From Mycobacterium cookii (lineage in GTDB: Bacteria; Actinomycetota; Actinomycetes; Mycobacteriales; Mycobacteriaceae), in the NCBI RefSeq assembly GCF_010727945.1, contig NZ_AP022569.1, positions 4,960,001 through 5,024,000 of the forward strand: DNA of 64,000 nt, in the 5' to 3' direction. A model generated the notes under the pieces. That model was not told the DNA's origin. It did not search any database and saw only the letters and a list, made by a program, of their open reading frames with translations. Both the position numbers and the translations under genes were made by a program. Positions 8,298 through 17,658 of this stretch are shown here, piece by piece (position 1 is the first letter of the stretch; every line of letters begins with the position of its first letter).

Positions 8298-9307
8298 TTT
8301 ACATCAGTGACGTCACCCTGCGCGACGGCATGCACGCCGTGCGTCACCAGTACTCCGTCGAACAGGCGGTGGCGATCGCCACGGTGCTCGACGCCGCCGG
8401 TGTGGACTCCATCGAGGTTGCTCATGGCGACGGGCTGGGCGGATCCAGTTGCGTCTATGGTTTCGGCGCCCACACCGACCTGGAGTGGATCGAAGCCGTC
8501 GCGGGCGCGGTGCGTCGCGCCAAGGTCGCCACGCTGGTGCTGCCCGGTATTGGCAGCGTGCGAAACCTGAAGGACGCCCATCGTGCTGGTGCCACCGTCG
8601 TGCGGGTGGGCACACACTGCACCGAAGCCGACATCTCGGCCCACCACATTGCCGTGGCCCGCGACCTGGGCATGGACACCGTCGGCTTCCTGATGATGAG
8701 TCACCTGACCACACCGCGCGTACTGGCCGAGCAGGCGAAGCTGATGGAAGGGTACGGCGCCGGTTGCGTCTACGTCGTCGACTCCGGCGGCGCCATGACG
8801 ATGCGGGATGTAGCCGAACGGGTCGATGCGCTACGTCAGACACTTTGGCCGACAACGGAGGTCGGCATTCACGCCCATCACAACCTGGCCCTTGGTGTTG
8901 CCAATTCGATCGTGGCGGTCGAACACGGGGCCCACCGCGTCGACGCCTCGCTGACGGGCATGGGCGCCGGCGCAGGCAATGCACCGCTGGAGGTCTTCAT
9001 CGCCGCCGCCGACCGGCTGGGCTGGAACCACCGCTGCGATCTGCATGCCCTCCAAGACGCCGCCGACGACATCGTCCGCCCGTTGCAACAACGGCCCGTG
9101 CGCGTCGACCGGGAAACGCTGACCCTCGGCTATGCGGGGGTGTACTCCAGCTTTTTGCGGCACGCTGAGATCGCTGCCGAACGCTATGGCATTGATGCGC
9201 GAACCCTTCTCGAGGAAGCCGGGCGCCGCGGCATGGTCGGCGGGCAAGAAGACATGCTCGTCGATGTCGCGCTCGAGCTCACGGCCGACAGCGAATCAGC
9301 GCGATAG
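8294..9307 (+). CDS. mhpE: 4-hydroxy-2-oxovalerate aldolase (MhpE/HsaF/BphI-like)
   Basis: This 337-residue class II pyruvate aldolase should cleave 4-hydroxy-2-oxovalerate to pyruvate and an aldehyde, which is handed to the partner dehydrogenase. The DmpG-type active site is visible as R10, D11 and H14 in TLRDGMHAV. The metal-binding histidines H193 and H195 lie in [11 protein letters not shown]. The C-terminal communication domain is present. It overlaps the upstream dehydrogenase gene (ATGA) and its 3' end overlaps the convergent TetR gene by 12 bp, closing the first divergon. Confidence 0.93.
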   Translation: MIYISDVTLRDGMHAVRHQYSVEQAVAIATVLDAAGVDSIEVAHGDGLGGSSCVYGFGAHTDLEWIEAVAGAVRRAKVATLVLPGIGSVRNLKDAHRAGATVVRVGTHCTEADISAHHIAVARDLGMDTVGFLMMSHLTTPRVLAEQAKLMEGYGAGCVYVVDSGGAMTMRDVAERVDALRQTLWPTTEVGIHAHHNLALGVANSIVAVEHGAHRVDASLTGMGAGAGNAPLEVFIAAADRLGWNHRCDLHALQDAADDIVRPLQQRPVRVDRETLTLGYAGVYSSFLRHAEIAAERYGIDARTLLEEAGRRGMVGGQEDMLVDVALELTADSESAR

Positions 9308-9976
9308 CCAATCCTGTTCTGAACCAAGGTGATCAAGGTCGGGGAGGGGCCGTTGGCAGATCTCGTGGGCCTCGTCGGCGTCCATGCCGAACAGGCGCAG
9401 CACGTCTTCGGTGACGCGGTCCGCCGCCGCAGCGTCGTCGCGATCGGGTTCGTCGGCCAGCAATTGACCCAACCCCATCAATGCACCTCCGGCGACGGCC
9501 AGGGCCAGGGCGGGATCGTCGACGCGGAACCTGCCCGCCTGGACGGCCGCGACGATGTCGCGCAGCGCCCTCGGGGCGAGGCCCCGATCTGACGACATCA
9601 GCAACACCCCGTTGGAGAGCAGGACCCGGCTCTCCTGGGGACGCCGTCGGAACAGTCGACCCGTGAGCCGGAAGCTGCACGCGAAAGTCTCGGCGGGATC
9701 CTCGAGCGATTCGGTGATCTGGTCGAGCAGCGCGCCGTGCACGTCGAGAGCCTCGTTGAGGGCAGCGGCGAACAGTTCTTCCTTGCTGTCGAAGTGGTTG
9801 TAGAACGACCCCATTCCGACGTCGGCCGCCTGGGTGATCTCCAAGACCGGTGCGTTCAGCTTGCCGGCGCCGATGAAAACCTGCGCCGCTTGGATCAGCG
9901 CGGCGCGAGTGCGCTGCTTGCGTCGCTCCAGGCGATTCGGTAATTCCGAGCGCTGGTCGGCGGGGTCTGCTGCCAC
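9296..9976 (-). CDS. TetR-family regulator of the second catabolic operon
   Basis: This 226-residue protein has an N-terminal HTH (about residues 44-63, signature [16 protein letters not shown]) and a ligand-binding domain rich in Ala and Leu. It is divergent from the extradiol dioxygenase gene at 10099. The 122-bp gap holds two copies of a TGACGA-TT-TCGTCA palindrome, the expected arrangement for autoregulation plus control of the operon. The 3' end runs 12 bp into the aldolase gene. Confidence 0.88.
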   Translation of the reverse strand: MAADPADQRSELPNRLERRKQRTRAALIQAAQVFIGAGKLNAPVLEITQAADVGMGSFYNHFDSKEELFAAALNEALDVHGALLDQITESLEDPAETFACSFRLTGRLFRRRPQESRVLLSNGVLLMSSDRGLAPRALRDIVAAVQAGRFRVDDPALALAVAGGALMGLGQLLADEPDRDDAAAADRVTEDVLRLFGMDADEAHEICQRPLPDLDHLGSEQDWLSR

Positions 9977-10022
9977 CTCGGTCTCCTTCCTGTGCGGATA
10001 TCTTAGCCGATTCGATCACTTC

Positions 10023-10080
10023 TGATGATTTCGTCAGAAAATCTTGACTGAGCGCGCCGTCGTATGTGACGATTTCGTCA
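10023..10080. promoter_or_regulatory. Tandem TetR operators upstream of second dioxygenase operon
   Basis: TGATGATTTCGTCA (10023-10036) and TGACGATTTCGTCA (10067-10080) are near-identical. The second is a perfect TGACGA/TCGTCA palindrome around TT, and the first has one arm mismatch. They are offset by 44 bp, about four helical turns, so two dimers could sit on the same DNA face. The downstream copy ends 18 bp before the dioxygenase ATG. Confidence 0.78.
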
Positions 10081-10098
10081 GTCAACGGAGGAGTCACG

Positions 10099-11229
10099 AT
10101 GAGCAGCACGGTCGGCACCCATACTGGACTGCACAGCGAGCTGGGCCGCCGACGCGGAGAGCACGCCGGACGGTCGGCGAACCCGGTGATCAAAGTGCAC
10201 GATCTCGCCTGGCTGGAGTTCCACAAGCCGGACCTGGCGCGGGCGGAAGCGTTCGCCTGGGCCTTCGGTTTCTCGACGGTGTCACGCACCCCCGACGAGC
10301 TGCAGTTGCGTGGCAGCGATGCCGGCGCCGCATGTGTGCTGATCCGGCGTGGACCCGCGTCGCGGCTCACCGGGATGGCATTGCAGGCTGCCGACGAGGC
10401 CGACCTCTCGCGACTTGCCGAAGCGACCGGCGCCCGAACCCGGGCTCTGCCGGAATCGATCGGCGGCATCGCGGTCGACCTCACCGACCCGAGCGGCCTC
10501 CCAGTGCGGGTGGTCGCGGGCACCCACCAACATCAGGCGCTCTCGCCTCAGCGACCGCACACCTTCAACTTCGGGCACGAGTTGCAGCGTGCCAACGCCA
10601 CCCAACGGCCCGCTCGCGAGCCCGCGCGGGTGCAACGGCTCGGCCACGCGGTGTTGCAGACGACGAAGTACCTCGAGGTGCTGAACTGGTACCTCGATCA
10701 CTTCGGGATGATCGTCAGCGACTTCCTATTCTTCCCCGGTCAGCGTGAGCGGGGTCCGACGATGAGTTTCATCCGCTGCGACCGCGGCCGTACGCCGGCC
10801 GATCATCACACCCTCGCAATTGCGTTGGGGCCGAACAACCGTTACCTGCACTCGGCCTACCAGGTGTGCGATCTCGACGCGTTGGCGGCAGGCGGTGAAC
10901 ACCTGAAAGACCATGGCTATCAACGCTCGTGGGGCATCGGCCGACATATCCAGGGCAGTCAGATCTTCGACTACTGGCGCGACCCAGACGGGCTGATGGT
11001 CGAGCACTTCAGCGACGGCGACATGTTCGACTCCACTCTGGAGCCGGGCTGGGCGCCGTTCGCGGCATCTGGGCTGGCGCAGTGGGGGCCGCCAGCGACC
11101 AAGGATTTCCTCGGCGTCAACCCCAAAGCCCTTCCGTACGAGGCGCGCTCGATGATCGGCGCGCTGCGCGAACACAATGAATTCGATATCCGCCGCCTGG
11201 TCGGCATGATGAAAGTAGCCAACTCATGA
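10099..11229 (+). CDS. Second extradiol dioxygenase (VOC superfamily)
   Basis: This 376-residue, two-domain vicinal-oxygen-chelate protein is probably an Fe(II)/Mn(II) catecholic dioxygenase. Candidate ligands are His in RLGHAVLQT, His in YLHSAYQV and Glu in LMVEHFSDGD, in the order and spacing expected of type I enzymes. The ATG at 10099 is chosen because GGAGGAG precedes it by six bases; an upstream in-frame GTG lies inside the operator. Its sequence is quite different from the 2.4-3.4 kb dioxygenase, so the two should differ in substrate. It heads a four-gene operon with an FAH-family enzyme, a flavin hydroxylase and a P450. Confidence 0.82.
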   Translation: MSSTVGTHTGLHSELGRRRGEHAGRSANPVIKVHDLAWLEFHKPDLARAEAFAWAFGFSTVSRTPDELQLRGSDAGAACVLIRRGPASRLTGMALQAADEADLSRLAEATGARTRALPESIGGIAVDLTDPSGLPVRVVAGTHQHQALSPQRPHTFNFGHELQRANATQRPAREPARVQRLGHAVLQTTKYLEVLNWYLDHFGMIVSDFLFFPGQRERGPTMSFIRCDRGRTPADHHTLAIALGPNNRYLHSAYQVCDLDALAAGGEHLKDHGYQRSWGIGRHIQGSQIFDYWRDPDGLMVEHFSDGDMFDSTLEPGWAPFAASGLAQWGPPATKDFLGVNPKALPYEARSMIGALREHNEFDIRRLVGMMKVANS

Positions 11230-12167
11230 CAATCTCGATCCTGCGCACCGACGACGTCTGGTGGGTGGCCGGCGAATCAGGTGCGGTCAAGATCGGAAGC
11301 GACGCCGCCACCACTCGCGAACTGCTCGCCGATCGTGGGGCGATCGAGGCGGCTGCGACGTCAGGCTCGGGCAGCGTGCCGCTGGACAGCCTCACGCTCG
11401 TCTCGCCGGTCACGGCGCCGTGCCGGGTGGTCGCGCAGATGACCAACTTCGCCTCGCACGTCAAAGACGCGGGCATGGATCCCGCGTCGATCCCGCTGAC
11501 CTTCTTCCGTAAGGCGTCGGGGTCGATCACCGGCCCATTCGACGACATCGTCAAGCCCAGCCATGTCCGCTTTCTGGACTACGAGGTCGAGATCGGATTG
11601 GTGATCGGCCGCGACATGCCCGTGGGCACCGCGATCTCCGAGGCGAACCTTGCGGACTACATCGCCGGCTTGGTGGTGACCAACGACGTCTCCGCGCGTG
11701 ACGTCCAGCTGCCGAAAACGCAGTTCTACGAGTCGAAGTCGTATCCGACCTTCACCCCGGTGGGGCCGATGCTGGTGCTGCTGAGCGCTGACGAGCTCAA
11801 GCGGTTCGGCGATCTGCGGCTTCGGCTTCGAGTCAACGGAGACGTGCGTCAAGACATGGTTGTCGCCGGGGACATGATCTATCCACCGGTGCAGGCGTTG
11901 CAGGCGTTGAGTCGTTTCCAACGACTCGATGCCGGCGATCTGGTGTTGACCGGCACCCCGGTCGGCACGGCGCTCAGCGCTCCACCCAAACCGGTCGAGA
12001 TCATCGGATCGCTATTACCACCGGCGGTGAAGTGGAAGGCATTCTTCAACCGCCAGGCCAAGAACCCGAAGTACCTGCACGACGGCGATCATGTCGAGGC
12101 CACCGTCGCCACCGACGATGGCGCTATCGACCTTGGCGGGCAACGCAACTCGGTTAAATACCTTTGA
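11226..12167 (+). CDS. Fumarylacetoacetate hydrolase family protein
   Basis: This 313-residue protein has the C-terminal FAH catalytic domain. The metal ligands are E120 and E122 in LDYEVEIGLVIG and D154 in VTNDVSARDVQ. The conserved YPTFTPVGPMLV and LTGTPVGT segments follow. FAH-fold enzymes hydrolyse, isomerise or decarboxylate beta-diketo and ring-opened acids. Directly behind an extradiol dioxygenase (ATGA overlap), processing of the ring-cleavage product is the simplest reading, and it may replace a C-C hydrolase in this second branch. Confidence 0.85.
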   Translation: MTISILRTDDVWWVAGESGAVKIGSDAATTRELLADRGAIEAAATSGSGSVPLDSLTLVSPVTAPCRVVAQMTNFASHVKDAGMDPASIPLTFFRKASGSITGPFDDIVKPSHVRFLDYEVEIGLVIGRDMPVGTAISEANLADYIAGLVVTNDVSARDVQLPKTQFYESKSYPTFTPVGPMLVLLSADELKRFGDLRLRLRVNGDVRQDMVVAGDMIYPPVQALQALSRFQRLDAGDLVLTGTPVGTALSAPPKPVEIIGSLLPPAVKWKAFFNRQAKNPKYLHDGDHVEATVATDDGAIDLGGQRNSVKYL

Positions 12168-12187
12168 TCAGCGCGTCGAGAAATCGA

Positions 12188-13759
12188 ATGACTTCCAGCA
12201 CTCCGAGAGCAGTCCCGGTAGTCGTGGTCGGTGCCGGCCCCACCGGGATCACGGCAGCGACCCTGTTGGCGCAGTACGGGATTGGCTGCCTGGTCCTGGA
12301 CCGGTATGCGACCGCATATCCGCAGCCTCGGGCCGTGCATCTCGACGACGAAGTCCATCGCATTATCGCCAGGTTGGGTGTCGGCGCGGAATTCGCCGCG
12401 ATCTCCCGACCGGCGATGGGACTGCGGCTCCTCGACCGAGACTTCCGACTGTTGGCCCAGTTTCAGCGTGATGCCGGCGCGAGCATCCACGGCTACCCCC
12501 AGGCCAACATGTTCGATCAGCCCGAACTGGAGGCGCTGTTGCGAGCGAACCTCGCGAATTACCCCAACGCGCAACTACGTGGCGACGTCGACGTCACGAA
12601 TGTCAGCCAGAGTGATCCGGGCTGCGTCACGGTGGAATTTACCGACCGGTCGACCGGAGAGCAGCATCTGGTCGAAGCGCGCTACGTCCTGGGTTGCGAT
12701 GGTGCCAACAGTATTACCCGCGCATCGATCGGATCGGCGATGAAAGACCTGGGATTCGAGCAACGTTGGCTGGTGGCCGACGTCGCGACAGAGGCCGAGC
12801 TGAATCAGTGGGACGGCGTGCACCAAGTCTGCAATCCGGTACGCGCCGCCACCTACATGAGAATCGGGCCGACGCGCTATCGGTGGGAGTTCCGACTGCT
12901 GTCCGGGGAAAGCGCCGACGACTACCGGACGTTGACGGCGCTCCGGCAGCTGATCGAACCGTGGGTCGAGGGTATCGATGACCGGCGACTGCAGGTCTTG
13001 CGCATCGCCGAGTACACCTTCCGCGCCCAGCTGGCCGATCGGTGGCGCGACCGCAACGTGCTACTCCTCGGCGACGCGGTGCACTTGACGCCGCCGTTCA
13101 TCGGACAGGGCATGGGCAGCGGACTGCGGGACGCCATGAACCTGGCCTGGAAACTGGCCGCGGTAATCGGCGACGACCTGCCTGCCGGCAGCCTCGATAC
13201 CTACGAGGCAGAGCGAAAGCCGCACGTACGCATGATGATCCGGTTGGCCTTGGGCATGGGCTGGGCGATGACCGCCGGCGGGCGTCTCGGCAACCTGATC
13301 CGTCGCCTGTTGGTGCCCCGGCTGTATCTGATTCCCGGGGTGCGCACGCGGCTGCTCAACAGCAACACACCACCGTTGCGCAGCTCTGCCCTGATCCTCA
13401 AGCCACGGCGACCACACGGGCTGTCCGGCAGCCTGTGTCCGAATCCCGTCGTCAGCGATGCAGTACGGCTGGACACGTTGTTGGGCAACGGATTCGGGCT
13501 CATCACCGCCAAGCCGCTGGACCAGCCGAGAAGGGAGGAGCTACGTCTGCGGGGCACCACCGTCGTCATCGCGCAACCTGGCAGCGAGTTGGCGCGCTGG
13601 CTGCGCAGCGGCCGGGCTCTCGCCGCCGTGGTCCGGCCGGACCGAACCGTCATGCAGAGCGGCCGACGTCTGCGGCCTCTCTGCAATGCGATACCGCGGT
13701 TGACCGCAGCCGTCGAGCCGGCTCGACCGGCGCCACTCGCCGTGACCGAGAAGATCTGA
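12188..13759 (+). CDS. Second FAD-dependent aromatic hydroxylase (MhpA-like)
   Basis: This 523-residue class A flavin monooxygenase has the Rossmann motif GAGPTG (15-20), a CDGAN segment and the second FAD motif GDAVH (295-299) followed by LTPPFIGQGMGSGLRDAMNLAWKL. The ATG at 12188 is preferred over an in-frame TTG at 12164 that overlaps the previous stop, because the flavoprotein fold begins just after it. It resembles the hydroxylase at 4.3-5.8 kb in overall plan but not closely in sequence. Together with the adjacent P450 it could supply successive ring hydroxylations before the operon's own dioxygenase. Confidence 0.85.
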   Translation: MTSSTPRAVPVVVVGAGPTGITAATLLAQYGIGCLVLDRYATAYPQPRAVHLDDEVHRIIARLGVGAEFAAISRPAMGLRLLDRDFRLLAQFQRDAGASIHGYPQANMFDQPELEALLRANLANYPNAQLRGDVDVTNVSQSDPGCVTVEFTDRSTGEQHLVEARYVLGCDGANSITRASIGSAMKDLGFEQRWLVADVATEAELNQWDGVHQVCNPVRAATYMRIGPTRYRWEFRLLSGESADDYRTLTALRQLIEPWVEGIDDRRLQVLRIAEYTFRAQLADRWRDRNVLLLGDAVHLTPPFIGQGMGSGLRDAMNLAWKLAAVIGDDLPAGSLDTYEAERKPHVRMMIRLALGMGWAMTAGGRLGNLIRRLLVPRLYLIPGVRTRLLNSNTPPLRSSALILKPRRPHGLSGSLCPNPVVSDAVRLDTLLGNGFGLITAKPLDQPRREELRLRGTTVVIAQPGSELARWLRSGRALAAVVRPDRTVMQSGRRLRPLCNAIPRLTAAVEPARPAPLAVTEKI

Positions 13760-13767
13760 GATCACAG

Positions 13768-14964
13768 ATGCCAATGCCGAAGCTGCCCAACGGAACTCCG
13801 GTCTATCGGCCCGACATCTACAGCGCCGACGCCATCGTCGACCCGTATCCGCACTATGCGCGGCTGCGCGAGCTGGGTCCGGTGGTGTGGCTGTCCAAGC
13901 AGCGGGTCTATGCGCTGCCGCGATTCGCCGAATGCAAAGCGGTGTTGCGCGACGATGCGACATTCGTCTCCGGCGACGGGGTGGCGCTCAACGCAATCGC
14001 CAACCGGCTCTCCCGCGGCACCACGTTGAACAGCGATGGTGCCGAACACGATCAGCGGCGCAAGCTGCTCGCCCACCGCATGTTGCCACGGGCATTGCGC
14101 AAGATCAGCGACAGGGTGGACGAGCAGGCGGACCAGGTCGTCGAGGCCGCTCTGGGCAGGGGTGAGGTCGACGGCGTGACCGATCTTGCGTCCGCACTGC
14201 CGCTGGCCGTGGTGCCCGACCTGGTCGGCTGGCCACGCGGCCAGCGAGATGATCTGCTGGCCTGGGGCGGAGCGACATTCGACATCCTCGGCCCGCTCAA
14301 CGGGCAGTGGGTCAAGTCATTGCCGTCCAGCGTGCAGATGCTTCGGTTCGCGCGCGGGGTCGTGCGCCGACGCAGCGTGCTCGAAGGCAGCTTGGGTCAC
14401 GACGTGCTGGTCGCGGCCGACCAAGGGCATCTGCGGCGCCGCGACTGCTCGCCACTGATGGTCGATTACGTCGCACCGTCGCTGGACACGACCATCAGCG
14501 CGATCTCCAGTGCCCTGTACCTGTTCGCCGCTTACCCCGAGCAGTGGGAGATCGTGAAGGGCAACCACGAGCTGATCCCGAACGCCGTCAACGAAGTTGT
14601 TCGCCACGAAGCGCCGCTGCGGGCGTTCTCGCGAAAAGTCGCTTGCGGGACCAGGATCGGTGACACTGACATTCCAGCCGGCTCACGGGTGTTGGTCATC
14701 TACGCCTCGGCCAATCGCGACGAGCGCGAGTGGGACGACCCCGACCGCTTCGACATCCGCCGCGACGCCACCCGGCAACTCGGCTTCGGTCACGGCAGCC
14801 ATGCCTGCGCAGGACAGGCGTTGGCGCGCATGGAAACTCAGGCGATGCTGCGGGCACTGGTCGAGCGCGTCGACCGGATCGAGCTGACCGCGCCGCCGAC
14901 GTGGGCGGTCAACAACATCATCCGCAGACACGAGCGCCTGCCGCTCAAGCTGATCGCCGCCTGA
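13768..14964 (+). CDS. Cytochrome P450
   Basis: This 398-residue soluble bacterial P450 has the heme-thiolate loop FGHGSHACAG (340-349, proximal ligand C347) and the ExxR pair in NEVVRHEAP. The I-helix region reads APSLDTTIS, so the usual AGxDT has Pro-Ser before Leu-Asp. The ATG at 13768 lies eight bases after the hydroxylase stop. No ferredoxin or reductase gene is adjacent, so electrons must come from elsewhere; fprA at 21 kb is one candidate reductase. The gene converges with fadE23 with only six bases between them. Its substrate is unknown. Confidence 0.92.
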   Translation: MPMPKLPNGTPVYRPDIYSADAIVDPYPHYARLRELGPVVWLSKQRVYALPRFAECKAVLRDDATFVSGDGVALNAIANRLSRGTTLNSDGAEHDQRRKLLAHRMLPRALRKISDRVDEQADQVVEAALGRGEVDGVTDLASALPLAVVPDLVGWPRGQRDDLLAWGGATFDILGPLNGQWVKSLPSSVQMLRFARGVVRRRSVLEGSLGHDVLVAADQGHLRRRDCSPLMVDYVAPSLDTTISAISSALYLFAAYPEQWEIVKGNHELIPNAVNEVVRHEAPLRAFSRKVACGTRIGDTDIPAGSRVLVIYASANRDEREWDDPDRFDIRRDATRQLGFGHGSHACAGQALARMETQAMLRALVERVDRIELTAPPTWAVNNIIRRHERLPLKLIAA

Positions 14965-14970
14965 TCGCGC

Positions 14971-16179
14971 CTATTTCAACTCCGACGACGACAGGCCGAG
15001 CAGCCGGCGCGCGACCACGAGCTGCTGAATCTGCTGGGTGCCCTCGAAGATGTCCATGATCTTCGAGTCGCGAGCCCACTTCTCCAGCAGCGTCTCCTCC
15101 GAATAGCCAATGGTGCCAACCATTTCGACGGCCTTGAGGGTGATGTCGCTGCCCACCCGGCCGGCCTTGGCCTTGGACATCGAGGCCTCTTTGGAGTTGG
15201 GAATGTTGTTGTCGGCCTGCCACGCCGCACGCAGGGTGAGCTGGTAGGCGGATTCCCATTCGGCTTCCATCCGGAGGAATTCGGCCGCGGCGGCACTTTG
15301 CGCCAGTGCCGGTTTGTCGTAGGAGATTTCGACACCGGCGTTGGTCAGGATCTTGCGCAGTTCCTCCAACGTGGCGCGGGCGATCCCGACCGCCATGGCG
15401 GCCACCACCGGCCGGGTGTTGTCGAAGGTCTCCATGACCCCGGCGAATCCCTTGCCCGGCTCGATGTCAGGGTTGCCCAGCAGATTTTCCTTGGGAATGC
15501 GGGCGTTCTCGAAGCGGATGGCGGCGGTGTCAGAGCCTTTGATGCCGAGCTTGTTCTCCAGTCGCTCGACGGTGACGCCGGGATGCTCGCGCGGCACGAT
15601 GAATGACTTGATCGCCGGGCGGCCCTTCGACTTGTCCAAGGTCGCCCACACCACGATGTGGGTGGCCCGCGAGCCGGCGGTGACGTAGATCTTCTCGCCG
15701 TTGATGACGTACTCGTCGCCGTCCAGCTTGGCGGTGGTGGATACCGCCGCCGAGTCGGAGCCGAATCCCGGTTCGGTGATCGCCATCGCCGCCCAGACCC
15801 GGCCGAGCCGCTCGAGTTGCTCGTCGGTGGCGACGGCGGACACCGCCGCGTTGCCGAGGCCCTGGAAGGGGATCGACAGCAGCATGGCGGCGTCGCCCCA
15901 GCTGGCCTCCAGCGCCTGCAACGCCGCCGCCATGTTGGCCGCGTTGCGGTTCTCGCCGTTGCTCTCGCTGCTGCGAAGACCGTTGGCGCCGGCCATATCC
16001 AACGTGTTGGATTCGGAGGCGCCGGCGAACAGTTCAGCCAGCGTGTCGAGCTCGACGGGGTAGGCGTGCTCTTTGAGGTCGTACTTGCGGGCGATCGGCC
16101 GCATCATCTCCGCGGCGCCCTGGTGGGCCTTCTCGACCACCGCGCGCATCTTGCCGGGCAGTTCCAAATTGATTGCCAT
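14971..16179 (-). CDS. fadE23: Acyl-CoA dehydrogenase FadE23-like
   Basis: This 402-residue acyl-CoA dehydrogenase oxidises acyl-CoA to enoyl-CoA with FAD. The ATG at 16179 opens the family fold (MAINLELPGKMRAVVEKA). Typical signatures are AITEPGFGSDSAAV (FAD/substrate loop), NGEKIYVTAGSRA and the C-terminal IMDIFEGTQQIQQLVVAR helix. It lies 32 bp downstream of a second, longer dehydrogenase gene. Lengths, order and linkage to hisN match M. tuberculosis fadE24-fadE23 (Rv3139-Rv3140) as I remember them. Such paired mycobacterial FadEs often form mixed tetramers; here that is inference. Confidence 0.8.
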   Translation of the reverse strand: MAINLELPGKMRAVVEKAHQGAAEMMRPIARKYDLKEHAYPVELDTLAELFAGASESNTLDMAGANGLRSSESNGENRNAANMAAALQALEASWGDAAMLLSIPFQGLGNAAVSAVATDEQLERLGRVWAAMAITEPGFGSDSAAVSTTAKLDGDEYVINGEKIYVTAGSRATHIVVWATLDKSKGRPAIKSFIVPREHPGVTVERLENKLGIKGSDTAAIRFENARIPKENLLGNPDIEPGKGFAGVMETFDNTRPVVAAMAVGIARATLEELRKILTNAGVEISYDKPALAQSAAAAEFLRMEAEWESAYQLTLRAAWQADNNIPNSKEASMSKAKAGRVGSDITLKAVEMVGTIGYSEETLLEKWARDSKIMDIFEGTQQIQQLVVARRLLGLSSSELK

Positions 16180-16211
16180 GATTGGTCTTTCGTTGGCAGT
16201 GAAGTGAAGGA

Positions 16212-17621
16212 CTAGATAACGACAACGCCCTCGGCGACGCCGAGGACTCTCAGGTCGCGGTACCAGCGCTCGACGGGGTGCTCCTTGGTGAAGCCGTGGC
16301 CACCGAGCAGTTGCACACCGTCCAGACCGATCTGCATGCCTTTGTCGGCGCCGAGGCGCTTCGCCAACGCGGCTTCGCGGGAGAACGACAGGCCCTGTTC
16401 GGCCCGGGCCGCCCCACGCCAGGTGACCAGACGCAGCCCGTCGAGTTCGATCGCGATGTTGGCGCACATGAATGCGACGGATTGCCGATGGGCGATCGGC
16501 TCGCCGAAGGCTTCCCGTTCCTTCACATAGGGCACGACGTAGTCGAGCACCGCGTGCGACGTGCCCACCGCCAGCGCGGCCCAGCCCAGCCGGGACAGTG
16601 CGATGGCTTCGGAGTAGTCAGCATCGGTCGCGTCGTCCTCGCCGAGGCGCGCGCTCAGCGGCACCGAGACATGGTCGAGTTCGACGCGGCCCAGCGCGGC
16701 AGCGCGGATACCCATGCTCGGGTCGGCTTTGACGGTCAGGCCGTCGCTCGACGACTCGACGATGAACAGCGCCGGCTTGCCGTTGAGTTGGGCGGCGACG
16801 ATGAACAACTCGGCATCGGCCGCGGCCGGGACCAGCGATTTGACGCCGTCGAGCCGGTAGCCGCTGGGGGTGCGGACCGCGGTGGTCTTCAGCGCGGTCG
16901 GGTCGAACAGCGGATGCGGTTCGGCGATGGCCACGCAGGCCTGTGGGACGTTGTCGCCGGCGAATTCTTTGAGGTAGGTCGCCTGCTGGCCGGCGCTGCC
17001 CCAGTGGGTCAGAGCAGCGGCGACGCCCGCCGGCGCCAGGATCGGCAGCGCCAGTCCCATGTCGCCGTAGGCCAGCGCTTCGGCCACCAGGACATTGGTG
17101 ACGCTGGAGCGCTCGGCGGCGATGCCGTCGAAGTCCTCGGGGATGTTGATTGCGGTGATCCCCAGCTCCGCGGCCTTCTTGACCAGGTCGGCGGGATAGG
17201 TGGTGGCCGCGTCGGCGTCATGGGCGGCCGGGCGCAGGATCTCCGCGGCGAACTCCTCGACGGTCTCGACGATGAGCTTCTGGTCGTCGTCGGGCGTCAG
17301 GTCGTAGTAGTCCTTGCCGCTGGTCTTCAGCCTGGTCGCACCGCCGCGCAGGTTTTCGACCCTCTTGAACTGACGGTTGGCCACTCCGGCAACGGAGAAG
17401 ATCTGCTTGGTGCCGAAGCGCAGCGTGCGGTTCAGCGGGTCGCGCAGGCCGTATTTGTCCAGGAACTCCTGACCGACGAGCGGTGTGAGCAGACCTATCG
17501 CCACGTCGATGCCGGTGCGTTTGTGGGTTTGCTCGCCGATCGCGGACTTGTTGCCGCTGCGCCTGGGGCGCGGCTTGGAGCCGTTTCCCGAGCCGTTCGT
17601 GGGGGTGACAGTGTTTGTCAT
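16212..17621 (-). CDS. fadE24: Acyl-CoA dehydrogenase FadE24-like
   Basis: This 469-residue protein has a basic, low-complexity N-terminal tail (NGSGNGSKPRPRRSGNK) ahead of the acyl-CoA dehydrogenase fold. The core shows LAEALAYGDMGLALP and a C-terminal LDGVQLLGGHGFTKEHPVERWYRDLR helix. The end reads AEGVVVI where most family members have EGT-x-x-I, a substitution at the conserved turn that often goes with a partner-dependent subunit. It is first in the pair with fadE23. A perfect 22-bp palindrome lies 38 bp upstream of its start. Confidence 0.8.
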   Translation of the reverse strand: MTNTVTPTNGSGNGSKPRPRRSGNKSAIGEQTHKRTGIDVAIGLLTPLVGQEFLDKYGLRDPLNRTLRFGTKQIFSVAGVANRQFKRVENLRGGATRLKTSGKDYYDLTPDDDQKLIVETVEEFAAEILRPAAHDADAATTYPADLVKKAAELGITAINIPEDFDGIAAERSSVTNVLVAEALAYGDMGLALPILAPAGVAAALTHWGSAGQQATYLKEFAGDNVPQACVAIAEPHPLFDPTALKTTAVRTPSGYRLDGVKSLVPAAADAELFIVAAQLNGKPALFIVESSSDGLTVKADPSMGIRAAALGRVELDHVSVPLSARLGEDDATDADYSEAIALSRLGWAALAVGTSHAVLDYVVPYVKEREAFGEPIAHRQSVAFMCANIAIELDGLRLVTWRGAARAEQGLSFSREAALAKRLGADKGMQIGLDGVQLLGGHGFTKEHPVERWYRDLRVLGVAEGVVVI

Positions 17622-17658
17622 GAATGCAGCCTCGGTCGTTGGGGCAGTGCGATGACTG

